DNA of 41,450 bases. Source: Pseudomonas sp. (lineage in GTDB: Bacteria; Pseudomonadota; Gammaproteobacteria; Pseudomonadales; Pseudomonadaceae). Location of the stretch: NCBI RefSeq assembly GCF_030696055.1, contig NZ_JAUYNP010000152.1, positions 1 to 41,450 on the forward strand, given 5' to 3'. The translations under genes were made by a program, and so were the position numbers. Positions within the stretch are counted from its first letter, which is position 1; every line of letters begins with the position of its first letter. The notes beneath the pieces are model-generated. The model saw nothing but the letters and a program-made list of their open reading frames with translations, had not been told where the DNA came from and searched no databases. Shown piece by piece: positions 22,733-31,447 of the stretch.

Positions 22733-24379
22733 CTAGCCGTTAGCCACTGGCAGGCACTCGACCCGGTTGCGGCCACAGTGTTTGGCGCGATAGAGCATCT
22801 GGTCTGCACTGTCCACCAGCTCGCCCAGCGTCTGTCCCTGTCGCCATTGGGCGACACCAAAGCTGGCGGTCACCGCCAATTGCCCCGCCAGGGGCTCTGC
22901 GGCAAGCATGGCGCGGAGCTTTTCGGCGATCGCACAGGCATGCTCGAGGTCGGTGTGCGGCATAAAGATGATGAATTCTTCGCCGCCCCAGCGGCACATG
23001 CTGTCGGACTGGCGTAGTTGAGCCTTGATCCGTTGCGCCACGCCACTGAGCACCTGGTCGCCGACCTCGTGGCCGTGCTGGTCGTTGATCAGCTTGAAAT
23101 GGTCGATATCGAAAAAGATCAGGCTCAGGGCCAGACCGTAGCGTTCGGCGCGGTTGATTTCCTGCTGGGCCACTTCCTCGAACTTGCGCCGGGTCCACTG
23201 GCCGGTCAGGCGGTCGGTGTTGGCCAGTTCCTCCAGCAGGTGGTTGCTGTTGCGCAGCTCCTGCTCGGCCTGCCGGCGGCGCTCGATCTCCTGGCGCAGG
23301 CGTTGGGTCAGGTGGGCGAAACGCAGGGCGATACCGGCCACCACCAGCAGGGTGAGGAAGGCGCCCGCCAGTACCTGGTAGAGCAGGCTGTGGTCGGTGT
23401 TGGCCTTGCGCTTGTAGAGGAAATTGTCCAGTTCGACGGGGCCTTTGGCCAGGCCCAGTTCGACATAGTTGCGGGCTATGGTTTCCCAGCGGCCGGGGTT
23501 CATATGCCCCAGTTGCACCAGCTCGGGCATGATCAGTTTCTTCAGCTCCTCGGCTTCGAAGCGCAGGTGTTCCAGGCTCTTGTTGGGGGCATAGCGCTGG
23601 TGGATCAGTTGCACGCTTTCTTCGATGTGATCCAGGGCGTATTGCCAACCGGCGAGGCTGGCCTGGACGAAGGCCTCGACCTCTTGCGGCCGTTCCTGCA
23701 GGACGGCTTCGCGGGTGGTCAGGACATCGTTGTAGTAGTTGACGCCGTACTCGCGGGGGTTGATCAGGCGGTAGTCGACGTTCTGCTGTTTCAGCCAGAA
23801 GGGTTCATTGGTGCTGTAGCCATCGTAGGCGTCAGTCTTGCCATCGATCAGGTCCTGGGGGTTGAAGCTGGTCTGCTGGATCTGCAAGCGGTTGAGGTCG
23901 ATGCCTTCGCGGGCCAGGGTGATCAGCAGCTCGGTGCTTTCCGGCGGCGGCATCAGCATCACCCGCTTGCCGGCGAGGTCGTGGGGGGAATAGATGCCCG
24001 AGTCGGCGCGCACTATCCAGACTATCGGCGAGGTCTGCATGATCGCGGCCAGGGCAACGACCGGCTTGCCTTGCATGCGGGCGATCACCACGCCGCTGTT
24101 GGCAATCGCGAAGTCGGCCTGGCCGGCCAGCAGGCTGTCTATCGGCCTGGGCACGCGCGGGCCGCCCTGGAGAATTTCGACATCCAGGCCGGCTTGGCGG
24201 TAATAGCCCTTTTCCAGCGCCAGGTAATAGCCGGCGAATTGGAACTGATGCAGCCAGCGCAACTGCAGGCGCAGTTTTTCTGCCGCACTGGCCTGGCCGC
24301 ACAGCAGCAGGAGCAAGACCAGCGCGAATGCAGCAGGGCCTCGCGGCTTGGTGGATCGGCGGTACAGGGGTGTTGGCAT
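22733..24379 (-). CDS. Diguanylate cyclase with periplasmic NMT1/THI5-type sensor domain
   Basis: A 548-residue inner-membrane signalling protein. Signal/anchor (PAAFALVLLLLLCGQASA), then an NMT1/SsuA-like ligand-binding domain (LRLQLRWLHQFQFAGYY; GGPRVPRPIDSLLAGQADFAIANSG, two halves of residues ~35-300), a transmembrane helix (LAGAFLTLLVVAGIALRFA, ~335-353), a short coiled coil (QRLRQEIERRRQAEQELRNS) and a GGDEF domain. The active site is GGEEF (465-469), with an intact RxxD inhibitory site (RQSD, 456-459) five residues ahead, so it should make c-di-GMP with product inhibition. The ligand may be a thiamine-precursor-like or other small molecule. ATG 24379 is preceded by AGGTGG. Confidence 0.9.
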   Translation of the reverse strand: MPTPLYRRSTKPRGPAAFALVLLLLLCGQASAAEKLRLQLRWLHQFQFAGYYLALEKGYYRQAGLDVEILQGGPRVPRPIDSLLAGQADFAIANSGVVIARMQGKPVVALAAIMQTSPIVWIVRADSGIYSPHDLAGKRVMLMPPPESTELLITLAREGIDLNRLQIQQTSFNPQDLIDGKTDAYDGYSTNEPFWLKQQNVDYRLINPREYGVNYYNDVLTTREAVLQERPQEVEAFVQASLAGWQYALDHIEESVQLIHQRYAPNKSLEHLRFEAEELKKLIMPELVQLGHMNPGRWETIARNYVELGLAKGPVELDNFLYKRKANTDHSLLYQVLAGAFLTLLVVAGIALRFAHLTQRLRQEIERRRQAEQELRNSNHLLEELANTDRLTGQWTRRKFEEVAQQEINRAERYGLALSLIFFDIDHFKLINDQHGHEVGDQVLSGVAQRIKAQLRQSDSMCRWGGEEFIIFMPHTDLEHACAIAEKLRAMLAAEPLAGQLAVTASFGVAQWRQGQTLGELVDSADQMLYRAKHCGRNRVECLPVANG

Positions 24380-24462
24380 CACGACCACCTGAGGTGCCTG
24401 TGCGGCCAGGGCCAGGGATAGCCAGTAGATTTTCGTCAGTCGCGCTCAGTGGCCTCGGCAGA

Positions 24463-24494
24463 GCCCGGTCAGCACCTGCTGGTGCTGACCGGGC
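24463..24494 (-). terminator. Strong hairpin after the tubulin-like gene
   Basis: Fourteen-bp perfect stem GCCCGGTCAGCACC / GGTGCTGACCGGGC with a TGCT loop, seven bases past the gene's stop. It has no T-run on the minus strand, so it may stabilise the 3' end or need Rho. Confidence 0.6.
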
Positions 24495-24500
24495 GCGGGG

Positions 24501-26699
24501 TCACTGCCTGGCAGTGTAGTCGTTCAGCGAGATTACCCGGGTCTTGCCGATGCGGTGGCGGTAGATCTCGCGCAGGTACTTGATGGACTTCTTGACGCTG
24601 TCGCGGGACAGGCGGATGTCATTGATCGAGACGAACTTGTCCTGATCATGGATCAGCTCGCGGTATTTCTTCTCGTACATCGGCTTGATCGCGTACCAGT
24701 TGGTGTCGAGGATCTTCGCCGGGTTCTCGTACTCGTTGAGCATGGCATCGACCCGCACCTCGTCGAATTCGTCGGCGACGATAAAGTCGAGGATGGCGTT
24801 GTCCAGGCTCTCGTCGAAGCGGTACGGGTCGCGGGCGAAGCAGCGCTTGATAAAGGCCACGATCAGGGTCAGGAAGTCGTCCGACAGGCACGGGCTCTTG
24901 GCGATCAGGGTGGTCAGGGAGAGGTTGGCCGAGGCGCCGATGACCAGGGCGTAGCGTTTCAGGGTGGTGTTGGGGAACAGGTTGTTGAGGTGGGTCTTGA
25001 GCCGGTTCAGGTCCATATAGGACAGCTTGTAGTCCTTGGGCAAGGAGACGATCGAGACCACCGAGGAGCAGTTCTTGAAGAAGTGCAGGTCGCTGAGTTC
25101 CTCGGCGTTGTAGCCGGATTTCTTGTACTGCTCCAGGGCTTCGCGGTAGCGCTTGGATTCGATCGGCAGCAGGCTGATGCCTTCGATGGCCTGGGTCACC
25201 TTGTTGAAGTGCGGCAGGTCGATGGAGCGGAAGAACAGGTCGTCGATATTCAGCCGCGACGGCTCCTTGTCCAGCACGCGGAACTTGTCCAGCGCGGCGC
25301 TGCTTTGCTCCGGCACCACGGATTCGGCATAGGCCACCGCCACCGGGCCGGCCAGGCTCATAAACAGGTCGTTGGCGTCCAGGCGGATGGTTTCGCCTAT
25401 GTCGATGCCGGCGCGGCGGAAGTAGTTCTGGTCGTAATCGGTGGTCACCGCTTGGGCGGTGAGGATGTTGAAGATCTGCTGCGAGATGTACTGGTTGGCG
25501 TGGCGCTCCATGGCGTTGACGTCGATGTTCTGGATATTGCCGTCATCGCTTTCTTCGGCGTAGCGCATGATGTCGTTGGAGATCAGCATCATGGCGTTCC
25601 AGGGGCGGATGCGGCGCATCACGCTGGCTTCGCTGTTCTCTTCGTTGTCGAAGTTGTAGGAGAAATCCCATTCTTCCGCGAGGTATTTGCACAGCAGGCG
25701 CCCGGCGTTGATATGCAGGGCCTCGGACATCTCGCTGCGCTGGTCGGAGATGTTCGGCAGGATGCAGATGCCGCTGGTGAAGATAGGCTCGAAGACGAAG
25801 CTGTGGTCGCGGTTCTCCGGGCTTTCCTCGAAATTCTTGGTGTCGAAGGTCTTGCTCATATAGGCGAACTGCTGGGCCAGGCCGAACTCCGAGGCCATGC
25901 CCGAGCCGGTGCCGCCGCCGGCGCTGAAGATATAGAAGTACAGGCGCGACTGGTTGGCCTTGATGCCGCAGGAGTCGATCAGATAGCTGTGGATAAATTT
26001 CCAGTCGGCATTGGTAAAGCGCTGGGTGTCCTTGTTGAGGATGATCTTGGCCAGGTACTGGCCCAGGATAGGCGCGTTACCCGCACCGCCGGCATGCACC
26101 TCGGACAGGTCCATGATCTTCATCTTGCTGTAGTCGCTGAGGAATCCGCTGGTTTCGCCTTTGCGCGAGAAGCGGATGCGTCCTTCGATGTCCTTGTCCA
26201 GGTCGCCGAGCATCACCAGGGGTTCGATCAGGAATACCGGCTTGCTGTCTTTGCTCGGCGAGCGCAGCAGGTTGCTGCGAATCCAGCGGGTCGGGCGGAA
26301 ATCCTGCTCGGCCACGGCTTTTTCTTCGTTGTTGAATTCGCTGAGGTAGAACTGCCGGGCGTTGTACACCAAGGATGCGACATCCAGGGCGATGTTCGAG
26401 CCGCAGCGGCCCAGGCCGATCAGGCACACCGAAGGGAAGTGCTGCACGCGCTTTTCGTTGTCGTCATCCAGATTGGCCGGCGGGAAGACCAGGCTGCGCA
26501 GGCCGTCGAGGTTATCCAGGATGCGGTCGATATCGCGCTCGGTGAAATACATATATTGCTCGCCACCGCTGTAGAGGCTGCCGGGCGGCGCTAGTGGGGG
26601 AAGCGGTGCGAGTAGGGTATCGGCCAAATCAGCCAATGTGGCTTCGGTTACAGGAGACTGGGTTACAGGAGCGTGCGCAGCGTCTTTTTTTGTTTTCAT
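24501..26699 (-). CDS. Tubulin/FtsZ-superfamily GTPase (tubulin-like domain protein), stand-alone
   Basis: A 732-residue protein with the elements of a tubulin/FtsZ GTPase in correct order: T1 GLGRCGSN (95-102), T3-like HAGGAGNAP (202-210), T4 SAGGGTGSG (259-267, the tubulin signature), LISNDIM (372-378, matching the ITIPNDKLL strand-helix junction of FtsZ), an H7-like helix (~400-416) and a T7-like LDANDL (440-445) whose DxxD spacing equals the FtsZ catalytic loop. It should bind GTP, polymerise and hydrolyse. Residues 1-85 and ~450-732 are extra regions with no family I recognise. At 732 residues it is much larger than FtsZ (~390) and resembles the uncharacterised Tubulin_2-type proteins. 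ATG at 26699; ribosome site weak. It has no ftsA, mur, tubR or phage neighbours. Function unknown. Confidence 0.85.
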   Translation of the reverse strand: MKTKKDAAHAPVTQSPVTEATLADLADTLLAPLPPLAPPGSLYSGGEQYMYFTERDIDRILDNLDGLRSLVFPPANLDDDNEKRVQHFPSVCLIGLGRCGSNIALDVASLVYNARQFYLSEFNNEEKAVAEQDFRPTRWIRSNLLRSPSKDSKPVFLIEPLVMLGDLDKDIEGRIRFSRKGETSGFLSDYSKMKIMDLSEVHAGGAGNAPILGQYLAKIILNKDTQRFTNADWKFIHSYLIDSCGIKANQSRLYFYIFSAGGGTGSGMASEFGLAQQFAYMSKTFDTKNFEESPENRDHSFVFEPIFTSGICILPNISDQRSEMSEALHINAGRLLCKYLAEEWDFSYNFDNEENSEASVMRRIRPWNAMMLISNDIMRYAEESDDGNIQNIDVNAMERHANQYISQQIFNILTAQAVTTDYDQNYFRRAGIDIGETIRLDANDLFMSLAGPVAVAYAESVVPEQSSAALDKFRVLDKEPSRLNIDDLFFRSIDLPHFNKVTQAIEGISLLPIESKRYREALEQYKKSGYNAEELSDLHFFKNCSSVVSIVSLPKDYKLSYMDLNRLKTHLNNLFPNTTLKRYALVIGASANLSLTTLIAKSPCLSDDFLTLIVAFIKRCFARDPYRFDESLDNAILDFIVADEFDEVRVDAMLNEYENPAKILDTNWYAIKPMYEKKYRELIHDQDKFVSINDIRLSRDSVKKSIKYLREIYRHRIGKTRVISLNDYTARQ

Positions 26700-26995
26700 T
26701 GGAGACAGTCCGACGGCTTACGAAGGTAGTGGGGCCATTGGCCACAATGTACTCAATGGGCTCGTTTGTAGCATGAAAAGCAGAAAATCTCGCCCCTATC
26801 CCATGTTTCCTGCCAGGTGCTTTAGCTATGCATGGCAGCGCCCCGCCATCAACTGACATAAACACTACAAATAGTCACAGACAGCTTAGACCCAAGGCTC
26901 TAGATTGCACCCTGCAAAACTTGGCAGGCGACTGCCCGGTTTGCCGACACCTATTAGCGGGTCAATTTTTAATAACAACAATAGAGAAGTGAACC
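26700..26995. other. Divergent promoter region, tubulin-like gene / MFS gene
   Basis: A 296-base spacer less GC-rich than its surroundings. It must hold the minus promoter of the tubulin-like gene and the plus promoter of the MFS gene; GAAGTG lies before the MFS ATG. No palindromic repeat of the families seen elsewhere is present, and no operator could be assigned by eye. Confidence 0.45.
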
Positions 26996-28336
26996 ATGCA
27001 GCAGTCCCAGCAAGCGGCGAATGCCTGGCGTATTTTATTTCTGCTGTTTCTCGCCAACCTGTTCAATTTCTTCGATCGCACCATTCCAGCCATCATCATC
27101 GAGCCGATCCGCTTGGAATGGAGCCTCAGCGATTTCCAGATCGGCCTGATCGGCACCGCTTTTACCCTCGTCTATGCCGTAGCCGGTGTGCCCCTGGGGC
27201 GCATGGCCGATACCGGTGCGCGGCGCAAGATCATGGGCTGGGGCCTGACCGTCTGGAGCGGGCTGACCGCGATCAATGGCCTGGCCTGGAATTTCTCAAG
27301 CTTTATGCTGATTCGCATGGGCGTGGGCATCGGCGAGGCCAGCTATGCGCCGGCGGCCAACTCGCTGATCGGCGATCTGTTTCCCGCGCACAAGAGGGCG
27401 CGGGCCATGGGCATCTTTATGCTCGGCCTGCCGCTGGGCCTGCTGCTGGCCTTCTTCAGCATCGGCGCCCTGGTCAAGGCGTTCGACAGCTGGCGCGCGC
27501 CTTTCCTGATTGCCGCGGTGCCTGGGATGATCCTGGCGCTGCTGATGTTTATGATCAAAGAACCCCGGCGCGGCGCCGCCGAACCGGTGCAGGTACAGAG
27601 TACGCCGGTGGACAAGCCGCTGCGCAAGGTGCTGGCCATTCCGACCTTCTGGTGGCTGGTGCTGGCCGGGCTGGCGTTCAACTTCGCCACCTATGCCTGC
27701 AACTCTTTTATGGTGCCGATGCTGCAACGCTACTTCCTCTTGTCGATGCAGCAGGCGGCCATGGCCACCGGGGTGATAGTCGGCTTGACCGGGTTGCTGG
27801 GCTTGACCCTGGGCGGCTGGGTGGCGGACAAGCTGCACCAGCGCTGGCAGACCGGGCGTTTGCTGTTCGCCGCCCTGAGCATGCTGATCGCCGCCCTCAG
27901 TACCGCCTATGCACTGTTGTCCGGGCGGATTGAGATTGCCCTCTTCGTCGCGCTGTTCAGCCTGGGTTGGTTGTTTGCCTACAACTTCTACACCTGCGTC
28001 TACACGGCCATTCAGGATGTGGTCGAGCCGCGGCTGCGGGCCACCGCCATGGCGCTGTTCTTCGCCGGCCTGTACTTGCTCGGCGGTGGCCTGGGGCCGA
28101 TCGCCGTGGGCCTGCTGTCGGACCATTACGCCGAGGCCGCCATGCTGGCCGCCGGGGCCAGCGAGATGAGCGAGGCCTTCAAGGCGGTGGGGCTGCATGA
28201 CGCCATGCGCCTGATCCCGCTGGCCCTGCTGCTGACCATGTTGGCGCTGGTGCAGGCCTCGCGCTGCTTCGTCGCCGATGCCAAGCGCATGCAGCACGGG
28301 ATGCAGCACGACATGCAGTTGCAGCCGGCCAGCTAA
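26996..28336 (+). CDS. MFS transporter (Spinster-like)
   Basis: A 446-residue inner-membrane carrier with about twelve hydrophobic helices. MFS signature A is near GVPLGRMADTGARRKIMGWG (residues ~64-83), and the N-terminal FLANLFNFFDRTIPAIIIEPIR block with an Asp-Arg pair is characteristic of the Spinster group. Members of that group carry lipids, lysophospholipids or aromatic/organic acids, and the substrate here cannot be predicted. The C-terminus has a Met/His-rich tail (RMQHGMQHDMQLQ) that might bind metal; that is a weak inference. GAAGTG precedes ATG 26996. It is divergent from the tubulin-like gene and followed by the HD-GYP gene on the same strand after 109 bases. Confidence 0.85.
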   Translation: MQQSQQAANAWRILFLLFLANLFNFFDRTIPAIIIEPIRLEWSLSDFQIGLIGTAFTLVYAVAGVPLGRMADTGARRKIMGWGLTVWSGLTAINGLAWNFSSFMLIRMGVGIGEASYAPAANSLIGDLFPAHKRARAMGIFMLGLPLGLLLAFFSIGALVKAFDSWRAPFLIAAVPGMILALLMFMIKEPRRGAAEPVQVQSTPVDKPLRKVLAIPTFWWLVLAGLAFNFATYACNSFMVPMLQRYFLLSMQQAAMATGVIVGLTGLLGLTLGGWVADKLHQRWQTGRLLFAALSMLIAALSTAYALLSGRIEIALFVALFSLGWLFAYNFYTCVYTAIQDVVEPRLRATAMALFFAGLYLLGGGLGPIAVGLLSDHYAEAAMLAAGASEMSEAFKAVGLHDAMRLIPLALLLTMLALVQASRCFVADAKRMQHGMQHDMQLQPAS

Positions 28337-28445
28337 GCCTTTGCCGGGCGGTTGCAACGGCCGCCGGATGGCCGGGTAAGCTCGCTATCCTTGTGCAATA
28401 CTCAGTCGCACTCCTGCCACGGAACTGCGACTGAGGATAGCCACC

Positions 28446-30407
28446 ATGGGCACCCACAGCCTTGTACTGGGCCATAGCAACGCGCTTAGCGACCACCCTT
28501 TGCAGGCCGCTCTGCGCCAGTGTCCCGTGCACTTGCAGTTGATCGAAGAACCCCAGGCGCTGCCGGCCGAACTGGCGATATTGCTGCTGGATGAGCGGCT
28601 GCTGACGCTCAGGCCGCTGGATTATTGGCAGGCGTGCGGGTCGATGCTGGTGGGCTGCATGGATGTGCCCGGCGTGCTGCCGCTGCCCGTCACCGCCAGC
28701 GCCGAGGAACTGGCCGCCTTGCTGCGTTTTGCTGGCGATCAGCACAGCCTCAAGGGCAAGACCGACCAGCTGGCCGCCGCCCTGGCCGGCAAACGCGATG
28801 ACCTGAGCAAGCTGGTGGAAGTGGGCCTGGCCTTGTCGGCCGAGCGGGATCTGGATCGTCTGCTGGAGAAAATCCTGATCGAGGGTCGGCGCCTGTCCAA
28901 CAGTGACGCCGCCTCGCTGTTTTTGATCGCGCGGCGCCCGGATGCAGCGCCGCAGCTGATCTTCAAGCTGACCCAGAACGACAGCCTTAGCCAGAACAGC
29001 TTTCAGGACCAGCGTATGCCCCTGAGCAAGGCGTCGATTGTCGGCTATGTGGCCCTGACCAGCACCGAGCTGAATATCGCCGATGCCTATGCGATTACCG
29101 CCGACGCGCCTTATCGCTTCAACCGCTCCTTCGATTTGCAGATGGGCTACCGCACCATGTCGATCCTGGCGATTCCCATGTGCAACCACCGCCACGAGGT
29201 GGTGGGCGTGCTGGAGTTTATCAACCGGCAAAACAAGGGCGGCAACGGGCTGGAACCCGAGCTGATTGCCTTCGATGAAGAGGTCGCGGTGTCCCTGCGC
29301 GCCTTGGCCAGCCAGGCGGCGGTGGCGATCGAGAATCGCCAGCTGCTGGATGACATCAGTCGGCTGTTCGATGGCTTCGTCAAGGCCTCGGTATTCGCCA
29401 TCGAACAGCGTGATCCCACCACCAGCGGTCACTCCTTCCGCGTCGCCGAGCTGTGCCTGACCCTGGCCAATCAGCTACCTCATGCGCCGAGCGCCAGACT
29501 GCGGGAACTGGCGCTGAGCGCCGATGCCTTGCGCGAATTGCGCTACGCCGCCTTGCTGCATGATTTCGGCAAGGTCGGGGTGCGCGAGCACGTGCTGGTC
29601 AAGGCCAAGAAACTGACCGAACCGGTGGTCGAGAACCTGCGCTACCGGGTCGCCCTGGCCAAGGAGAATCTGCATAACCAGACCCTGCGCAAGATGCTGC
29701 ATGTCTACCAACATCAAGGCGGCCTCAGCGATGAGCGGCGCGTGCAACTGGAGGCGGAGCTGGCCCAGGAATGCGAGCGTCTGGACCGTTACCTGGGCAA
29801 TATTCTCCAGGCCAACGAGCCGACCATGCTCAGCGAGGGGGATTTCCAGCATTTGCAGGAGATGCAAGGCGAGCTGGTCAAGGCCCCCGGCAATTGCCTG
29901 ATCAGCCTGCTCAGCGAGGGCGAGTTCGGCGCCCTGGCCGTGCGCAAGGGCAGCCTGACCCATGAGGAACGGGCCGAGATCGAGCGGCATGTGGTGCACA
30001 CTCAGGAGTTTCTCAGCCTGATTCCCTGGACCCCGGATCTGCAGGGCGTGCCACAGATCGCCGGCGCCCACCACGAGAAACTCGATGGCAGCGGCTATCC
30101 CAGGGGCCTGGTGGGGGATGCGATTCCCTGCGCGTCACGGATCATGACGGTGTGCGATATCTACGATGCCCTGACCGCCGCCGACCGGCCTTACAAACCG
30201 GCCATGCCGCTGGAACGGGCCCTGGATATCCTGAAGAGCGAGGCGGCCAGCGGCCTGCTCGATGCCGAACTGGTGCAGCTGTTTATCGCCAGTCGCTGTT
30301 ATCAGGTCAGTGGCCCGCCCGGCTCGTACAGCGCCTCGCGCTTCACCCATCACGTCTGCGATTTCGAGCCGTCCTGCACGGCAGCCGGGCATCCACGCGG
30401 CGGCTGA
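28446..30407 (+). CDS. GAF / HD-GYP domain protein (predicted c-di-GMP phosphodiesterase) with helical insertion
   Basis: A 653-residue cytosolic protein. Residues 1-100 resemble a degenerate receiver (LAILLLDERLL has an Asp at the usual beta-3 site but the beta-1 acidic pair is missing). A GAF domain follows (~120-300), then an HD-GYP domain: HDFGK at 372-376, His515 in ERHVVHT, HHEKLDGSGYP at 542-552, and VCDIYDALTAADRPYKP at 569-584. These are the metal and substrate residues of c-di-GMP phosphodiesterases. About 110 extra helical residues (~391-502) are inserted between the HD and the GYP halves. Start is the ATG at 28446. It probably opposes the GGDEF protein at 22.7-24.4 kb in c-di-GMP turnover. 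Confidence 0.88.
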   Translation: MGTHSLVLGHSNALSDHPLQAALRQCPVHLQLIEEPQALPAELAILLLDERLLTLRPLDYWQACGSMLVGCMDVPGVLPLPVTASAEELAALLRFAGDQHSLKGKTDQLAAALAGKRDDLSKLVEVGLALSAERDLDRLLEKILIEGRRLSNSDAASLFLIARRPDAAPQLIFKLTQNDSLSQNSFQDQRMPLSKASIVGYVALTSTELNIADAYAITADAPYRFNRSFDLQMGYRTMSILAIPMCNHRHEVVGVLEFINRQNKGGNGLEPELIAFDEEVAVSLRALASQAAVAIENRQLLDDISRLFDGFVKASVFAIEQRDPTTSGHSFRVAELCLTLANQLPHAPSARLRELALSADALRELRYAALLHDFGKVGVREHVLVKAKKLTEPVVENLRYRVALAKENLHNQTLRKMLHVYQHQGGLSDERRVQLEAELAQECERLDRYLGNILQANEPTMLSEGDFQHLQEMQGELVKAPGNCLISLLSEGEFGALAVRKGSLTHEERAEIERHVVHTQEFLSLIPWTPDLQGVPQIAGAHHEKLDGSGYPRGLVGDAIPCASRIMTVCDIYDALTAADRPYKPAMPLERALDILKSEAASGLLDAELVQLFIASRCYQVSGPPGSYSASRFTHHVCDFEPSCTAAGHPRGG

Positions 30408-30437
30408 GCCTTTGCATACAAAAGTACGCTTAACCCC

Positions 30438-30504
30438 GTAGCCCGGATGCAATCCGGGAGCGATTTTCCTGGAGCTGAATTTCCCCGGATTGCATCCGGG
30501 CTAC
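30438..30504. repeat. REP-like palindrome, GTAGCCCGGATGCA arms
   Basis: Arms of 21 bp (30438-30458 and 30484-30504) are perfectly complementary, with a nested CCGGATGCAATCCGG palindrome in each. It lies between the convergent HD-GYP and M48 genes and may act as a two-way terminator. Confidence 0.85.
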
Positions 30505-30530
30505 AAGAGCCGGGTTGGCCTCCCAGGCGC

Positions 30531-31421
30531 TCAGGGTTTCATCCCCAAGGCCTGCTGGTAGCGCGTATCGAGCGTCTGCGGTGCACCGCTGACATGCTTG
30601 TCGATGTGCTGGTAGATCGGCTCCAGGCGTTGCAGGCGGTCGCCGATATTGGGGTGAACCTTGAGAAAGCTGGTCAGCGCCGCATCATCCTGGCGAGTGC
30701 TGGCCAAGGTTTGCAGCACCCCGGCCAGGCCGTAGGGATCGTAACCGGCGCGGGTGGCTAGCACCGCGCCCATGGCGTCCGCCTCATATTCATCGCCGCG
30801 ATCCAGGCCGCGGGAGTAGAGGTCGCCGACGCTGCGGGTGAACTTGTCGGCTATGGCCGAGTTGTTGCTGCCGCCGCTCTTGGCTGCGCCGGCCTGCACG
30901 GCCAGAACCGTCAGGTCGCTGAGCAGGCCGGTTTGCGCCTGCTTCTGGATCGCCTTGAGGTGGTGCTGCCGCACCACGTGGGCCGCTTCATGGGCTAACA
31001 CTCCGGCCAGTTCCGCCTCGCTATTCATCCGCGCCAGCATGCCGCTGGTGATAAAGACATAGCCCGCCGGCGCCGCATAAGCCGCCACCTGGGGGCTGTC
31101 GAGCACGACGAAGCGCCATTGCAGGTCCGGGCGTTCGCTGTGCTGGGCGACCCACAGGCCGACCCGGTTGACGTAGCGCTGCAGGCCCGGGTTGTTCAGC
31201 ACAGTGGCCTGTTGCAGCAGAATGGTCGCGGTGTTGCGGCCGATCACCAGTTCATCATCGGCGCTCTTCTGCCCCATATTGGTCAAGTTCTGCCCGGCAC
31301 TGGCCAGTTTGCCCAGGTCGACGCCCTGTATCTGCATGCCCTCCAGGCCCTGACAGGCGCTTAGGCTTAGGCATAGGGCCAGTAGTAGGGGACGCTGTAA
31401 GACAAAATGATGCTTGAGCAT
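30531..31421 (-). CDS. M48-family metalloprotease, lipoprotein
   Basis: A 296-residue periplasmic zinc protease of the BepA/LoiP type. The signal sequence (PLLLALCLSLSAC) ends in a lipobox, LSAC, with Cys23 as the lipidation site. The zinc motif HEAAH is at 144-148 and the third ligand Glu211 or Glu213 in EYEAD (211-215). The part FVVLDSPQVAAYAAPAGYVFI is typical of the M48 beta strands. Such proteases handle misassembled outer-membrane proteins (family knowledge). It is the last gene of a three-gene run (cyclase, SH3 protein, protease; 26 bases after the SH3 gene). Orientation of the lipoprotein (no Asp at +2: Gln) suggests the outer membrane. Confidence 0.9.
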   Translation of the reverse strand: MLKHHFVLQRPLLLALCLSLSACQGLEGMQIQGVDLGKLASAGQNLTNMGQKSADDELVIGRNTATILLQQATVLNNPGLQRYVNRVGLWVAQHSERPDLQWRFVVLDSPQVAAYAAPAGYVFITSGMLARMNSEAELAGVLAHEAAHVVRQHHLKAIQKQAQTGLLSDLTVLAVQAGAAKSGGSNNSAIADKFTRSVGDLYSRGLDRGDEYEADAMGAVLATRAGYDPYGLAGVLQTLASTRQDDAALTSFLKVHPNIGDRLQRLEPIYQHIDKHVSGAPQTLDTRYQQALGMKP

Positions 31422-31447
31422 GGCGATTTCCTCTTGCCGATGCGGAC

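Noticed and set aside
23018..24421. 467-codon plus-strand open frame
   Set aside because: Antisense shadow of the NMT1-GGDEF gene, whose catalytic motifs are intact.
24555..26594. 679-codon plus-strand open frame
   Set aside because: Antisense to the tubulin-like gene; low-complexity Val/Asp/Gly/Leu composition, no motifs and no ribosome site.
24501..26699. Cell-division FtsZ itself or a plasmid TubZ
   Set aside because: The length (732), the extra N- and C-terminal regions and absence of ftsQA/murC or tubR/centromere repeats nearby argue against both; it is a different branch of the superfamily.
28446..28800. Functional receiver domain at the N-terminus of the HD-GYP protein
   Set aside because: The conserved acidic pair after beta-1 and a clear switch Lys are missing, so phosphotransfer is unlikely; treated as a degenerate pseudo-receiver.
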